Positions 16,723-24,762 of a stretch of 64,000 bases of DNA are shown here, piece by piece. The notes below the pieces were generated by a model that ran no database searches, was not told where the DNA came from, and worked only from the letters and a program-made list of their open reading frames with translations. The translations under genes were made by a program, and so were the position numbers. Origin of the DNA: Microbacterium sp. MYb72 (GTDB taxonomy: Bacteria; Actinomycetota; Actinomycetes; Actinomycetales; Microbacteriaceae); assembly GCF_002979415.1 (NCBI RefSeq), contig NZ_PCOT01000004.1:1-64000 (forward strand), in the 5' to 3' direction. The stretch's first letter is position 1. Each line of letters opens with the position of its first letter.

Positions 16723-17901
16723 GTGACCTCACGCCGCGGACCTCTCGGAGACGGACGACGCCGACGGGGCCGCGAGCTGCCACCCACCCCGAGCGTGCTG
16801 ATCGGCGACGCTGTTGTGGGCCTCTCCGCTGCCGCCGCCGTCGGATGCGGCCTGCTCCTGTGCACCCTCCCGCTCCTGGCACTCCTCGGCAGGCTCGTCT
16901 TCCCCGACTCGCCGACCGACTTCATCGAGGTGTTCGGCGGCCCGCTCCTCGCCGCGGTTCTGGGCGGCGCTCTGTCTCTCATCACGTGGGGCTACGCGTC
17001 CACCACACGACAGCTCGCCCTCGTCCGGATGTACGCGCGGACAGCAGACCCGCGTGAGCTACGCAACGCCGTCGAGGTGCGCGGACCGATCGGGCGCTCT
17101 CCGCGGATCGCCGCCGTCGCCACGACCACGTCCATCGGCGTGATCGCCCTCGGCACGGGCGGCATCCTCCTCGCCGCCGGCGCACTCCCCCTCATCGCCG
17201 CCGTCTCGCTGGTGGTCGGCGCGCTCTGCATCCCTGTCGTGCTCGTCCTGCTCGCCGCCGACCGCCGCTGGGCCCGCGTCGCGGCCGACCGGCTCCCGAC
17301 CGCAGCGCTCGGCGAGCAGGGACCAGCCAGGGTGCTCGTGGCCGACGATGACGTTCAGAAGCGGGTCGACGCCCGGGAGCGTCGAGAGCGCTCCGCGCTG
17401 GATCGCGCTGCGACGCCCCTCCTCATGGTGCTGACACCGGCAGCCCTCGCCTGCGCCGTCCTCTCGCTCCGTCCGCCGACGGGAGTCTCCGCGCAGGCGC
17501 AGGTCGTCGGAGCCGCTGTGGGTCCGCTCAGCGTGCTCGCGCTTCTCGTCCTCGGAGCCCTTCGCATCGACCAGCTGCGTCGTGTCCTCCAGCGGGTTCG
17601 CGCCGGCAGGGCCGCGACGGCCGCCGATCGGGGGCGAGCATCCGCAGCGACGACGGCACTCGCCGCGGACCTCCGCACGGCCACCGCGGTGTGGGTGCTG
17701 CTCGGCGCCGGGGTGCTGGGCCTCACCGCTCCGGACCTCACTCCTGCCGTCGTGACGGCCATCATCTTGCTGCTCGGGCTCGCCGCGCTCTTCGCTCTCG
17801 CGATGCGCCTCGGGGCCGCTGCGCCGTCGCTCCGCGAGAAGTTCGGCTACCGTCTCCCCTTCGAGCATCCGAGCGACGGAGGAGGCAACCTCGTCTCCTG
17901 A
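16723..17901 (+). CDS. multi-pass membrane protein of unknown function
   Basis: 392 aa from GTG 16723. The charged N terminus (residues 1-24) is followed by about nine hydrophobic segments in pairs, with an Arg-rich cytoplasmic loop near residues 180-230. No motif I recognise. It is convergent with menA, and the gap between them is filled by a 21-bp tandem array. Function unknown. Confidence 0.65.
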   Translation: MTSRRGPLGDGRRRRGRELPPTPSVLIGDAVVGLSAAAAVGCGLLLCTLPLLALLGRLVFPDSPTDFIEVFGGPLLAAVLGGALSLITWGYASTTRQLALVRMYARTADPRELRNAVEVRGPIGRSPRIAAVATTTSIGVIALGTGGILLAAGALPLIAAVSLVVGALCIPVVLVLLAADRRWARVAADRLPTAALGEQGPARVLVADDDVQKRVDARERRERSALDRAATPLLMVLTPAALACAVLSLRPPTGVSAQAQVVGAAVGPLSVLALLVLGALRIDQLRRVLQRVRAGRAATAADRGRASAATTALAADLRTATAVWVLLGAGVLGLTAPDLTPAVVTAIILLLGLAALFALAMRLGAAAPSLREKFGYRLPFEHPSDGGGNLVS

Positions 17902-18060
17902 GCGAGACGCGCGGTCTCGTGGCTGAGACGCGAGGTCTCCCCGCTGAGACGCGCGATCTCCCGGCTGAAACGCGAGGTCTCCCGGTTGAGACGCGCGGTC
18001 TCCCCGCTGAGGCGCGAGGCCTCCCGGCTGAAACTCGAGGTCTCCCCGCTGAGACGCGCG
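17902..18060. repeat. 21-bp tandem array with internal inverted repeat
   Basis: Six full units of the form GCTGAGACGCGAGGTCTCCCC lie at 17922, 17943, 17964, 17985, 18006 and 18027, with partial units on both sides reaching the stop codons of the two convergent genes. Each unit contains GAGAC-N5-GTCTC, a small hairpin. The period of 21 bp equals two DNA turns. There is no spacer variation as in CRISPR. Confidence 0.9.
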
Positions 18061-19026
18061 TCAGCCGACGAAGGCCCAGAACAGCGCCCCCGCGTAGAGG
18101 AGCGCCGCGAGCGACGTCAGCGCGAGGGCGATGACGAGTTCGCCGGGCTTGCGATAGGTCCAGACGATCACGAGCGCCGGGAGCGCGGCGAGCAGGGCCA
18201 GCAGCGCGATCCACGCGATCGGGAAGAGCAGCGCGAGGAAGATCGAGATGCCGAACGGCGCGAGCACGAACAGGGTGTACAGCACCTGGGTCGCCCGCGC
18301 GCCGATCAGCACCGTGAGGGTGCGCTTGCCCACGAGGCGATCCTGGTCGATGTCGCGGAGGTTGTTGGCGAGCAGCACGGCGCACGCGAACAGTCCGGCG
18401 GCCACCGCGCCCAGCCACGCCTGCTGCGGCAGCGCGAAGATCTGCACCCAGGTCGTGCCGAGGGTGGCGACGAGCCCGAAGAACACGAAGACGAACACCT
18501 CGCCGAGGCCGAAGTACCCGTAGGGGCGCTTTCCGCCGGTGTAGAACCACGCCGCGACGATGCAGACCGCTCCGACGGCGAGCATCCACCACTGCTGCGT
18601 GCGGATGACGATCGCGAGACCCACGACCGCCGCGAGAGCGAAGAAGACGAGGCCGATGATCAGCACGGTGCGCGGTGACACCCGGCCCGAGGCGGTCAGG
18701 CGTGCGGGTCCGACACGGTGCGCGTCGGTGCCGCGGATGCCGTCGCTGTAGTCGTTCGTGAAGTTCACGCCGATCTGCAGGAAGACCGCGACCGCGAGGC
18801 ACGCCAGCGCGATGACCCAGTGGAACTCCGGTCCTGTGCTGCGCGCAGCTCCGGTGCCGATGACGACCGGCGCGATCGCGAGCGGCAGCGTGCGCAGACG
18901 GGCGGCGCCGATCCAGTCGGATGCCGTCACCGGGCCGAGCTCGACGACGGGCTTCTTCGCCGGATTCCCGCTCGTGCGGACGGGAGCGCGACGGGACTTC
19001 TTCTTGCGATTCGAGGATGCTGCCAC
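18061..19026 (-). CDS. menA: 1,4-dihydroxy-2-naphthoate polyprenyltransferase
   Basis: 321 aa UbiA-family enzyme with about eight or nine membrane segments and both aspartate-rich motifs, NFTNDYSDGIRGTD and NNLRDIDQDRLVGKR. It attaches the polyprenyl chain to DHNA in the membrane to make demethylmenaquinone. The basic tail AASSNRKKKSRRAP starts at GTG 19024-19026, which I take as the start. Reading further upstream would pass through the repeat-rich intergenic region. No other menaquinone gene lies in the window. Confidence 0.9.
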   Translation of the reverse strand: MAASSNRKKKSRRAPVRTSGNPAKKPVVELGPVTASDWIGAARLRTLPLAIAPVVIGTGAARSTGPEFHWVIALACLAVAVFLQIGVNFTNDYSDGIRGTDAHRVGPARLTASGRVSPRTVLIIGLVFFALAAVVGLAIVIRTQQWWMLAVGAVCIVAAWFYTGGKRPYGYFGLGEVFVFVFFGLVATLGTTWVQIFALPQQAWLGAVAAGLFACAVLLANNLRDIDQDRLVGKRTLTVLIGARATQVLYTLFVLAPFGISIFLALLFPIAWIALLALLAALPALVIVWTYRKPGELVIALALTSLAALLYAGALFWAFVG

Positions 19027-19174
19027 GGAGGGAATCCTACTGGTCACTCCTTTTCCCGCCGTCGAGCGAGACGAGACACGACGCGAACCCGCACCCCGGC
19101 GAGGAGCCGGCGCCACCACGGGAGGAGACACCCCGGGGGGAGAACCCTCACGGGAGGACAACGCACGTTCGATA

Positions 19175-19283
19175 GGAGAACTCCCCACGGGAGGAGAACT
19201 CACGTTCGGGAGGAGAATCCGGGCGGAATCCTCCTCCCGAACGTGATATCTCCTCCCGAACGCGAGCACACGCGACCCCGCCC
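19175..19283. repeat. copy A of duplicated hairpin element
   Basis: About 109 bp, nearly identical to 19364-19472. It contains a long imperfect hairpin at 19201-19245 whose outer stem is CACGTTCGGGAGGA / TCCTCCCGAACGTG, followed by a further inverted copy of TCCTCCCGAACG. Confidence 0.88.
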
Positions 19284-19363
19284 CCGCATACGCCCGCGCA
19301 GACGCGACGCGAACTCACGTTCGGGACGAGAACTCCCCACGTGATGCGAACTCACATTCGAGG

Positions 19364-19472
19364 GGAGAACTCCCCGCGGGAGGAGAACTCACGTTCGGGA
19401 GGAGAATCCGGGCGGAATCCTCCTCCCGAACGTGATATCTCCTCCCGAACGAGAGCGCACGCGACCCCGCCC
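19364..19472. repeat. copy B of duplicated hairpin element
   Basis: Direct repeat of 19175-19283 at an offset of 189 bp, with only a few substitutions. Its hairpin lies at 19390-19434 and is identical to that of copy A. Confidence 0.88.
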
Positions 19473-19572
19473 GCGCCCACGCGACCCCGCCCACGCCCGC
19501 ACCCGCACCCGCACAGACGCGACGCGACGCCGCGACCTCGCCCGCGCGATCGCACGGAGGAGGATCGGATGC

Positions 19573-20217
19573 TCAGCGACGGGTGAAGGTGACGTGCGTG
19601 ACGCCGCTCTCCGCGACCTCGCTGCGGACGGCGTAGTCGTTCTCGATGCCGCGCAGGCCGTCCCAGATGCGCTCTCCACTGCCGATCACGAGGGGCGCGA
19701 CGGCCACGTGCAGCCGGTCGATGAGCCCCGCCCGCAGGAACTGCCGCACCACGTCGGCGCCGCCGCCGATGCGGACGTCGCCGCCACCCGCGGCCTCGGT
19801 CGCGCGCGCCAGCGCCTCCTCCGGGGTCGCCTCGAGGAAGTGGAAGACCGTGCCGTTCGCGAACTCGATCGAGGCGCGCGGGGTGTGGGTGAGCACGAAC
19901 ACGGGCACGTGGAACGGCGGTTCGTCTCCCCACCATCCGCGCCAGTCGGGGTCGTCGCCGTGCTGGTGCAGGCCGAACATTCCCGCGCCCATGATCTCGG
20001 CGGCGACCTCTTCGAAGTACGCGGCGGCGTAGTCCTCGTCGAGTCCCGTCGTGCCCTCCCCCGAGGTGTCGCCGAGCACGCGGGCGCGGAAGGTGCGGGT
20101 GGCGGTGTAGGCGGCGACGAGCCGACCCCAGTCCTCGCCGAAGGGGTTCTCCGGCGTCTGGTCTGTGGTGGTCGCGAAACCGTCGAGGGAGATGTTCAGA
20201 TCGGCGCGAACGGCCAT
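19573..20217 (-). CDS. dihydrofolate reductase-like (RibD C-terminal domain) protein
   Basis: 214 aa. The fold is that of the RibD C-terminal/DHFR family: an N-terminal strand with NISLDGFATT, a glycine-rich NADPH loop GGGDVRIGGGADVVRQF near residue 145, and PLVIGSGERIWDGL. These proteins are mostly of unknown substrate; true folate function is unlikely. The gene is the last of a minus-strand trio (cupin, DUF4287, this), so they may be co-transcribed and controlled by the divergent ArsR-type regulator. Confidence 0.8.
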   Translation of the reverse strand: MAVRADLNISLDGFATTTDQTPENPFGEDWGRLVAAYTATRTFRARVLGDTSGEGTTGLDEDYAAAYFEEVAAEIMGAGMFGLHQHGDDPDWRGWWGDEPPFHVPVFVLTHTPRASIEFANGTVFHFLEATPEEALARATEAAGGGDVRIGGGADVVRQFLRAGLIDRLHVAVAPLVIGSGERIWDGLRGIENDYAVRSEVAESGVTHVTFTRR

Positions 20218-20239
20218 GTCGGTGCTCCTTGCAGAGGGA

Positions 20240-20530
20240 TCAGAGTGCGGGCTTGCTGTCTTTGCCGTCGAGCCACAGCGTGTCCGACGCATCGCCGTGG
20301 GCCCCGCCCTTGCCGACGTGCTTGTCGCTGATCTGCGGCCCCTTGGTGATGACGTGCACGAGGGCCATCGCGTGCCCCTGGCCGAGCTGATACTCCTCCT
20401 TCAGCCAGGCGACGATCGGGGTGGCCTTGGTCTCGGGGCCGAATCCCTTCTCCGTGGCCAGTTCGATGAACTGCCGGGGGGTGAGGCCGGTCTTGGTCTC
20501 GATGTTGTCGAGGTATGCCTGGAACGACAT
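20240..20530 (-). CDS. DUF4287 domain protein
   Basis: 96 aa with the DUF4287 pattern TGLTPRQFIELATEKGF and AWLKEEYQLGQGHAMALVHV. Small soluble protein; the family often stands next to activator-type ATPase or DUF1801 proteins and has no defined reaction. It lies 15 bp downstream of the cupin gene and 22 bp upstream of the DHFR-like gene on the same strand. Confidence 0.75.
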   Translation of the reverse strand: MSFQAYLDNIETKTGLTPRQFIELATEKGFGPETKATPIVAWLKEEYQLGQGHAMALVHVITKGPQISDKHVGKGGAHGDASDTLWLDGKDSKPAL

Positions 20531-20545
20531 GTGCTCTCCTGTGTG

Positions 20546-20908
20546 TCAGTCCTCGTCGAGGAACGTCTGGATGATGGTGGCCGAGGCGTGGATGCCGATG
20601 ATGCGCAGCACTCCTTCGCCGACGTTGGTGAAGCGGTGCGGGACGAACGCGGGCCCGGTGGCCGTGTCTCCCGCCACCGCCAGCAGCGTCTCGTCGCCGA
20701 CGGTGATCTGCGCGGTGCCCTCGAGCACCACCCAGGTCTCAGGGTAGGGGTGCCAGTGCAGCCCCGGCCCCTGCCCTGGCTGATTCTCCACGTAGAAGTA
20801 CGAGACGGCCGCGCCGTGCTCGCCGCCCTCGAAGCGACGGCTGCGACCTGTGCCGATGCGGATGTCCGCCGCGGCGACGATTCCTGCGGACGTCGGTGCG
20901 CTGTTCAT
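20546..20908 (-). CDS. cupin domain protein
   Basis: 120 aa single-cupin barrel with the metal-site motif GLHWHPYPETWVVLEGTAQI and second motif near PAFVPHRFTNVG. It may bind a metal and a small ligand; the reaction is unknown. First gene of a three-gene minus-strand operon, divergent from the ArsR-type regulator with 45 bp between starts. Start ATG 20908 chosen because the cupin fold begins within 20 residues. Confidence 0.82.
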   Translation of the reverse strand: MNSAPTSAGIVAAADIRIGTGRSRRFEGGEHGAAVSYFYVENQPGQGPGLHWHPYPETWVVLEGTAQITVGDETLLAVAGDTATGPAFVPHRFTNVGEGVLRIIGIHASATIIQTFLDED

Positions 20909-20941
20909 GGGTCCAGTCTCGACACCCCCACCGACACGGCC

Positions 20942-20968
20942 TAGAGTTTCGATGTGGATCGAAACTCT
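20942..20968. promoter_or_regulatory. operator overlapping -10 box and GTG start of ArsR-type regulator
   Basis: A perfect 11-bp inverted repeat, AGAGTTTCGAT (20943-20953) and ATCGAAACTCT (20958-20968), encloses GTGG, whose GTG is the start codon. TAGAGT (20942-20947) is a -10 box six bases before that GTG. A dimer bound here would block transcription start directly, so it is probably an autoregulatory operator also reaching the divergent cupin operon. Confidence 0.7.
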
Positions 20969-21979
20969 GCTCCGATCGAAGGCGTCGAGCATCCGGACCA
21001 CCGGGTGGAGTTCCACCTGAGCCCCGGCGACATCCAGGCCGTGCGCTTCGGGATCTCCCCCGGGCACGAGCTGGCCCACGCCGTGCGCGTGCTGCTGCGT
21101 CCGGCGCAGCATCCGCTGCAGTGGGGATGGCTCCGAGCGGTGCGCGAGCGCCTCCCCCGCCGGAGCTTCGAGCTGCTCGCCGTCGTCATCGGCGAGGACG
21201 GCTACCTCCCCGACTTCCTCACGACGACCGCGGCGTGGGATCTGACGCCCGATGCCGAGCGGGACGCGCTGCGGCGGACGCCCCTCGACGGCATGCGCGT
21301 GGACTTCGGCAAGATGGTCGACCGGTCGACGGGGGCGCGTCAGCGAGCGCTCAGAGACATGCAGGAGCGTCCAGCGCGTGCGCGGGAGATGATCGCCGAC
21401 GCCTGGCCGGAGGTGTGGGATGCCGTGCTCGCGCCGGTGTGGCCCCAGCTGGAGCGGCTGCTGCGCGCCGACATCGCGGTGCGCTCACGGACCATCGCAT
21501 CGTCGGGAATCGCCGCCATGGCCGAGGATCTGCACCCGCGGGTGAGCTGGGGAGAAGGGGCCGTGCGCGTGCAGCTGCGACGGCACAGCGAACACGTCGA
21601 CTGCCGCGGAGGCGGACTCGTGCTCGTGCCATCGGTGATGTCGTCGTGGGGCTGCATGGTGCTCACCGAACCGCCGGCCCAGCCGACCCTCTACTACCCC
21701 GCGCGCGGCGTCACCGCGGGCTGGGCGCGCGACGCGGCCGAGATGGCCGACGCGCTCGGCGCCCTGCTGGGTCCTGCGCGCGCCGACATCCTGCTCCACG
21801 CGGGAGTCGCGCGCACCACCTCGCAGGTGGCGAGGGATGCCGGCATCGCGGTGTCGACGGCATCCCATCACCTCACCGTCCTCCGCGGCGCCGGGCTCAT
21901 CGGCAGCGAGCGCGAGGGCAACCGGATGCTGCATCTGCGGACGCCCCTCGGGGAGGCGATGATCGGCGCGGCGATCTGA
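20954..21979 (+). CDS. ArsR-type winged-helix regulator with N-terminal DUF5937-like domain
   Basis: 341 aa. The C-terminal 70 residues form an ArsR-like winged helix (TTSQVARDAGIAVSTASHHL). The large N-terminal domain matches the DUF5937 type often fused to it (VEFHLSPGDIQAVRFGISPG). No metal-binding cysteines of classical ArsR are seen, so it probably senses another signal. No ribosome site is present; a leaderless -10 box supports the GTG at 20954. Likely controls itself and the cupin/DUF4287/DHFR-like operon. Confidence 0.8.
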   Translation: MDRNSAPIEGVEHPDHRVEFHLSPGDIQAVRFGISPGHELAHAVRVLLRPAQHPLQWGWLRAVRERLPRRSFELLAVVIGEDGYLPDFLTTTAAWDLTPDAERDALRRTPLDGMRVDFGKMVDRSTGARQRALRDMQERPARAREMIADAWPEVWDAVLAPVWPQLERLLRADIAVRSRTIASSGIAAMAEDLHPRVSWGEGAVRVQLRRHSEHVDCRGGGLVLVPSVMSSWGCMVLTEPPAQPTLYYPARGVTAGWARDAAEMADALGALLGPARADILLHAGVARTTSQVARDAGIAVSTASHHLTVLRGAGLIGSEREGNRMLHLRTPLGEAMIGAAI

Positions 21980-21994
21980 TCCGCGGCGACCAGG

Positions 21995-22453
21995 TCAGTC
22001 CGCGGAGCCGACGGGGATGATCGGCCGGTGCTCGTAGTAGGTCTGCAGCACGACCGTGGTGCGCGTGCTCACGTTCGCGGCGAGGCGGATGTCGCGGACC
22101 AGTCCTTCCAGGGCCCGGGGGGAGGCCACCCGGACGAACAGCATGTAGCTCGCGTCTCCGGCGATGGAGTGGCAGGCCTCGATCGCGTCGAGGTGCTCCA
22201 GCAGCTCGGGGGCGTTGTCGGGCTGCGCGGGGTCGAGCGGGGTGATCTCGATGAAGGCCGAGAGCGGCGTGCCCGCCTGCTCCGGGTCGAGGATCGCGCG
22301 GTAGCCGGTGATGACGCCACGCGTCTCGAGGCGCTTCAGGCGCGACTGCACGGCCGACACCGAGAGGCCCACGGCATCCGACAACTGGGAGAGCGTGGCG
22401 CGGCCGTCTCGAGAGACCTCGGCGAGGATCGCGCGGTCGACAGAGTCATCCAT
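21995..22453 (-). CDS. Lrp/AsnC family regulator
   Basis: 152 aa. N-terminal HTH (TLSQLSDAVGLSVSAVQSRLKRL) and C-terminal RAM/AsnC ligand-binding domain. Start ATG 22453 (MDDSVDRAIL) is the canonical Lrp opening and has a TAATCT -10 box seven bases upstream. It is divergent from the DUF6421 gene, with a 7+7 bp inverted repeat between them. It likely responds to an amino acid and controls that unit. Confidence 0.88.
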   Translation of the reverse strand: MDDSVDRAILAEVSRDGRATLSQLSDAVGLSVSAVQSRLKRLETRGVITGYRAILDPEQAGTPLSAFIEITPLDPAQPDNAPELLEHLDAIEACHSIAGDASYMLFVRVASPRALEGLVRDIRLAANVSTRTTVVLQTYYEHRPIIPVGSAD

Positions 22454-22460
22454 GGATGTA

Positions 22461-22466
22461 AGATTA
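22461..22466 (-). promoter_or_regulatory. -10 box of Lrp-family gene
   Basis: TAATCT read on the minus strand, seven bases before the ATG at 22453; no ribosome site, so probably leaderless. Confidence 0.4.
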
Positions 22467-22473
22467 TCGTCAG

Positions 22474-22494
22474 GATTCCGTATACGCCGGAATC
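22474..22494. promoter_or_regulatory. candidate Lrp-family operator
   Basis: GATTCCG-tatacgc-CGGAATC is a perfect 7-bp inverted repeat with a 7-base spacer in the divergent region between the Lrp-type regulator and the DUF6421 gene. The central TATACG may also be part of the rightward promoter. Confidence 0.5.
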
Positions 22495-22525
22495 TTTCCG
22501 CCACATTCTCCGATCGGAGGTCCCG

Positions 22526-23965
22526 ATGTCCATCATTTCCGCCACCAGCTCCGCTGCACAGGCCATCGTCGGCGAACCCGAGGTCGTCGAGGATGCCGCG
22601 ATCGCCGAGCAGAGCGCCGCCTGGGCGCAGCTCAAGGACGCCGCGATCGCCATCCGCGAGCTCCAGATCAAGGACGGCTCCATTCCGGATGCCGCGCACC
22701 ACGGCGTCGCACGCGAACTCGTCGCCGCGATCACCGCCGGCATCCGTGCCCTGGCTCCCGCCTTCCCGCACGACGCCGACTACTTCGCCGCCTCGATCGT
22801 CGACTTCGACCGCTGGGCTTCCGAGGACTTCGGCGTGCCGGACTTCCTCGACTCGCTCGTGGCCTTCCAGCCGCAGCAGCACCGCGTCGACGGCATCCGC
22901 CACCTCGTGATCTTCCCGATGTACACGCAGAACGGGTCGAGCGACCGCCTCGTCGAGGCGCTCATCGTCGAGACGATCTGGCCGGAGTTCATCGCGGCGC
23001 TCGAAGCGGGCGACTACGGCAACAAGCTGTTCGTCTCGCTGCGTCTCGTCGACTTCACGCCCGGCTACGACACGAACTCGGCCGTGCTGTTCCCCGAGAC
23101 CGTCGCGATGCGCGAGATCCCCTCCTTCACGTGGGGTGCGATCTTCCAGGACCGCGAGGCCGCCCGCTACCGCCGGGTCACCCGCGCCGCCTCCGAGATC
23201 ACCAACCTCGACCTGCCGGAGCGCGCTGCGGCGATGCTCGACGACCAGGCGCTGACCGAGCGCGCGTTCGTGATGTGGGACATCATCCACGACCGCACGC
23301 ACATGCGCGGCGACCTTCCGTTCGATCCGTTCATGATCAAGCAGCGGATGCCGTTCTTCCTCTACTCGCTGGAGGAGATGCGGTGCGACATGACCGCGTT
23401 CCGCGAGTCGGTGAAGATCGAGCGCGCCCTCGCGGCCCGTATCGCCGCCGGCGAGGAGCTGACCGAGGCCGAGCGGGAGATGCACGATCACGCCGGGCTC
23501 GTGCAGTACGCCGTGATCTTCGACCGGATCTTCCGCTTCGCGATCACCGGCAACCGCACGCGCAACTACGACGCGGTCGGCGGCCAGCTGCTGTTCGCGT
23601 GGCTGCACCAGCGCGGCGTGCTGCACTGGACGGACACCGCTCTCGCGTTCGACTGGGACAACGTCCCCGACGCCGTGGTCGCGCTGGGCGATGCGATCGA
23701 CGACCTGTACTGGCACTCGATCGACCGCCCGAAGGTCGCGCACTGGCTGGCCGCGTACGAGCTCGTCCGGGGCACGCTCACGCCGCACCCGGCGTCGCAG
23801 TGGGCCCGTGGGCTCTCCGACGAGATCCTCGCCGGCGCCCCCAAGGGCTACACGGATGCCGTGATGGACGACGAGTTCCCGCTGTCGATGTTCTTCGAGA
23901 CCCTCGACAAGAAGATGAAGCCGGTCATCGAGTCGACCGTCGGCATCCGCAGCACCGACGACTGA
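22526..23965 (+). CDS. DUF6421 family protein
   Basis: 479 aa soluble protein with no signal peptide. It contains several His/Glu/Asp-rich segments (FVMWDIIHDRTHMRGDLPFD, MYTQNGSSDR, MRCDMTAFRE) that could form a metal site, but I know no reaction for the family. A good GGAGG site precedes ATG 22526. It is followed by an SDR gene and preceded by a divergent Lrp-family regulator, an arrangement suggesting amino-acid-linked control. Confidence 0.75.
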   Translation: MSIISATSSAAQAIVGEPEVVEDAAIAEQSAAWAQLKDAAIAIRELQIKDGSIPDAAHHGVARELVAAITAGIRALAPAFPHDADYFAASIVDFDRWASEDFGVPDFLDSLVAFQPQQHRVDGIRHLVIFPMYTQNGSSDRLVEALIVETIWPEFIAALEAGDYGNKLFVSLRLVDFTPGYDTNSAVLFPETVAMREIPSFTWGAIFQDREAARYRRVTRAASEITNLDLPERAAAMLDDQALTERAFVMWDIIHDRTHMRGDLPFDPFMIKQRMPFFLYSLEEMRCDMTAFRESVKIERALAARIAAGEELTEAEREMHDHAGLVQYAVIFDRIFRFAITGNRTRNYDAVGGQLLFAWLHQRGVLHWTDTALAFDWDNVPDAVVALGDAIDDLYWHSIDRPKVAHWLAAYELVRGTLTPHPASQWARGLSDEILAGAPKGYTDAVMDDEFPLSMFFETLDKKMKPVIESTVGIRSTDD

Positions 23966-23970
23966 TCACA

Positions 23971-24036
23971 CGCGCCTTTCTCGGACGCCCTCCCGTTTCT
24001 CGGATGATTCGGGGAGGATCGTCCGAGAAGGGCGCG
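23971..24036 (+). terminator. long nested inverted repeat between DUF6421 and SDR genes
   Basis: Outer arms CGCGCCTTTCTCGGACG (23971-23987) and CGTCCGAGAAGGGCGCG (24020-24036) pair with one G-U; inner CCTCCCG and CGGGGAGG extend the structure. It starts five bases after the DUF6421 stop. It may be a terminator or attenuator; the motif TTCTCGGA and its complement occur four times in 24 001 +/- 50 bases. Confidence 0.6.
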
Positions 24037-24076
24037 TTCGTCCGAGAATCGGATGCCGTCGAAAGGGGAACCCGTC

Positions 24077-24718
24077 ATGAGCGTCAGCGGTCGCACCATC
24101 GTCCTCGCCGGAGCCACCAGCGACGCGGGGCTCGTCGTCGCGCGCGCACTCCTGACGGCGGGAGTTCGGGTCGTCGCCACCGGGCGCTCGGCGTCGCGGT
24201 TGGCGCCGCTCGCCGATGCCGGCGCCGAGGTCGAGATCGCCGATGCGACCTCCCTGGAGGAGATGACCTCGCTGGCCGCACGCCTCGACGTCGTCGACGG
24301 GGTGCTCCCGCTGGTCGGCGGATGGCGCGGCGGCGGCGGGCTCGCAGGACAGTCCGATGAGGACTTCGACGCCCTTCTCCCCGCCCTGCTCGCGGTGCGG
24401 GCCACGAGCCGCGCCTTCGATGCCGCGCTGCGCACCTCGGATGCCGGACGCTTCGCCGTCGTCTCGTCGACGGCCGTCGCCAGGCCGCTCGCCGGAGGGG
24501 CGAACTACGCGGCCGTGAAGGCGGCGAGTGAAGCGTGGGCGCGGGCGGTCGCGCAGGGCTTCGCGAAGGCGGCTCGCGACGCCGAAGAGCCGCTGCGTGC
24601 GGCATCCGTCGTGTTCCGCGCCAAGGCGCTCGACCCTGCCGCTCTCGCAACCGCCGTCCTCGCACTGTGGGATGCGGATGCCGCAGAGCTCAACGACCGC
24701 GTGATCGACCTCGCCTGA
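24077..24718 (+). CDS. SDR family oxidoreductase, short divergent type
   Basis: 213 aa. Rossmann opening TIVLAGATSDAGLVVARAL and the catalytic pair in NYAAVKAASEAW are present; a glycine-rich loop GGWRGGGGLAGQ replaces the usual substrate loop. Start ATG 24077 follows GAAAGGGGAA. It is next after the DUF6421 gene on the same strand, separated by a large hairpin, and convergent with the acetyltransferase. Substrate unknown. Confidence 0.78.
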   Translation: MSVSGRTIVLAGATSDAGLVVARALLTAGVRVVATGRSASRLAPLADAGAEVEIADATSLEEMTSLAARLDVVDGVLPLVGGWRGGGGLAGQSDEDFDALLPALLAVRATSRAFDAALRTSDAGRFAVVSSTAVARPLAGGANYAAVKAASEAWARAVAQGFAKAARDAEEPLRAASVVFRAKALDPAALATAVLALWDADAAELNDRVIDLA

Positions 24719-24762
24719 CGGCGGCTGCGGACGCGGGCGCTCGGCGGGTGGAATCCGGCCGC

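Larger units (their letters stand above)
19027..19572. other. 546-bp repeat-rich intergenic region between two minus-strand genes
   Basis: No gene is supported here. The region is built from variants of GGGAGGAGAACTCACGTTCG, includes two 109-bp direct copies (listed separately) and ends in a GC-rich stretch with short CGCGACCCCGCCC and CCCGCACCCGCAC repeats. Open frames across it show only low-complexity Arg/Ser/Pro strings. Confidence 0.8.

Noticed and set aside
17902..18060. CRISPR array
   Set aside because: Units are contiguous with no unique spacers and there are no cas genes nearby.
17691..18134. Plus-strand frame encoding heptapeptide repeats RGLPAET through the 21-bp array
   Set aside because: It has no own start or ribosome site, overlaps the real membrane-protein gene in another frame, and is open only because the unit is 21 bases.
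18803..19269. Extended N terminus for menA reaching into the repeats
   Set aside because: Residues before GTG 19026 are translated repeat sequence, whereas the conserved MenA basic tail starts at that GTG.
19341..19586. Short ORFs within the repeat-rich region 19027-19572
   Set aside because: They encode only low-complexity Arg/Pro/His strings and change with each repeat copy.
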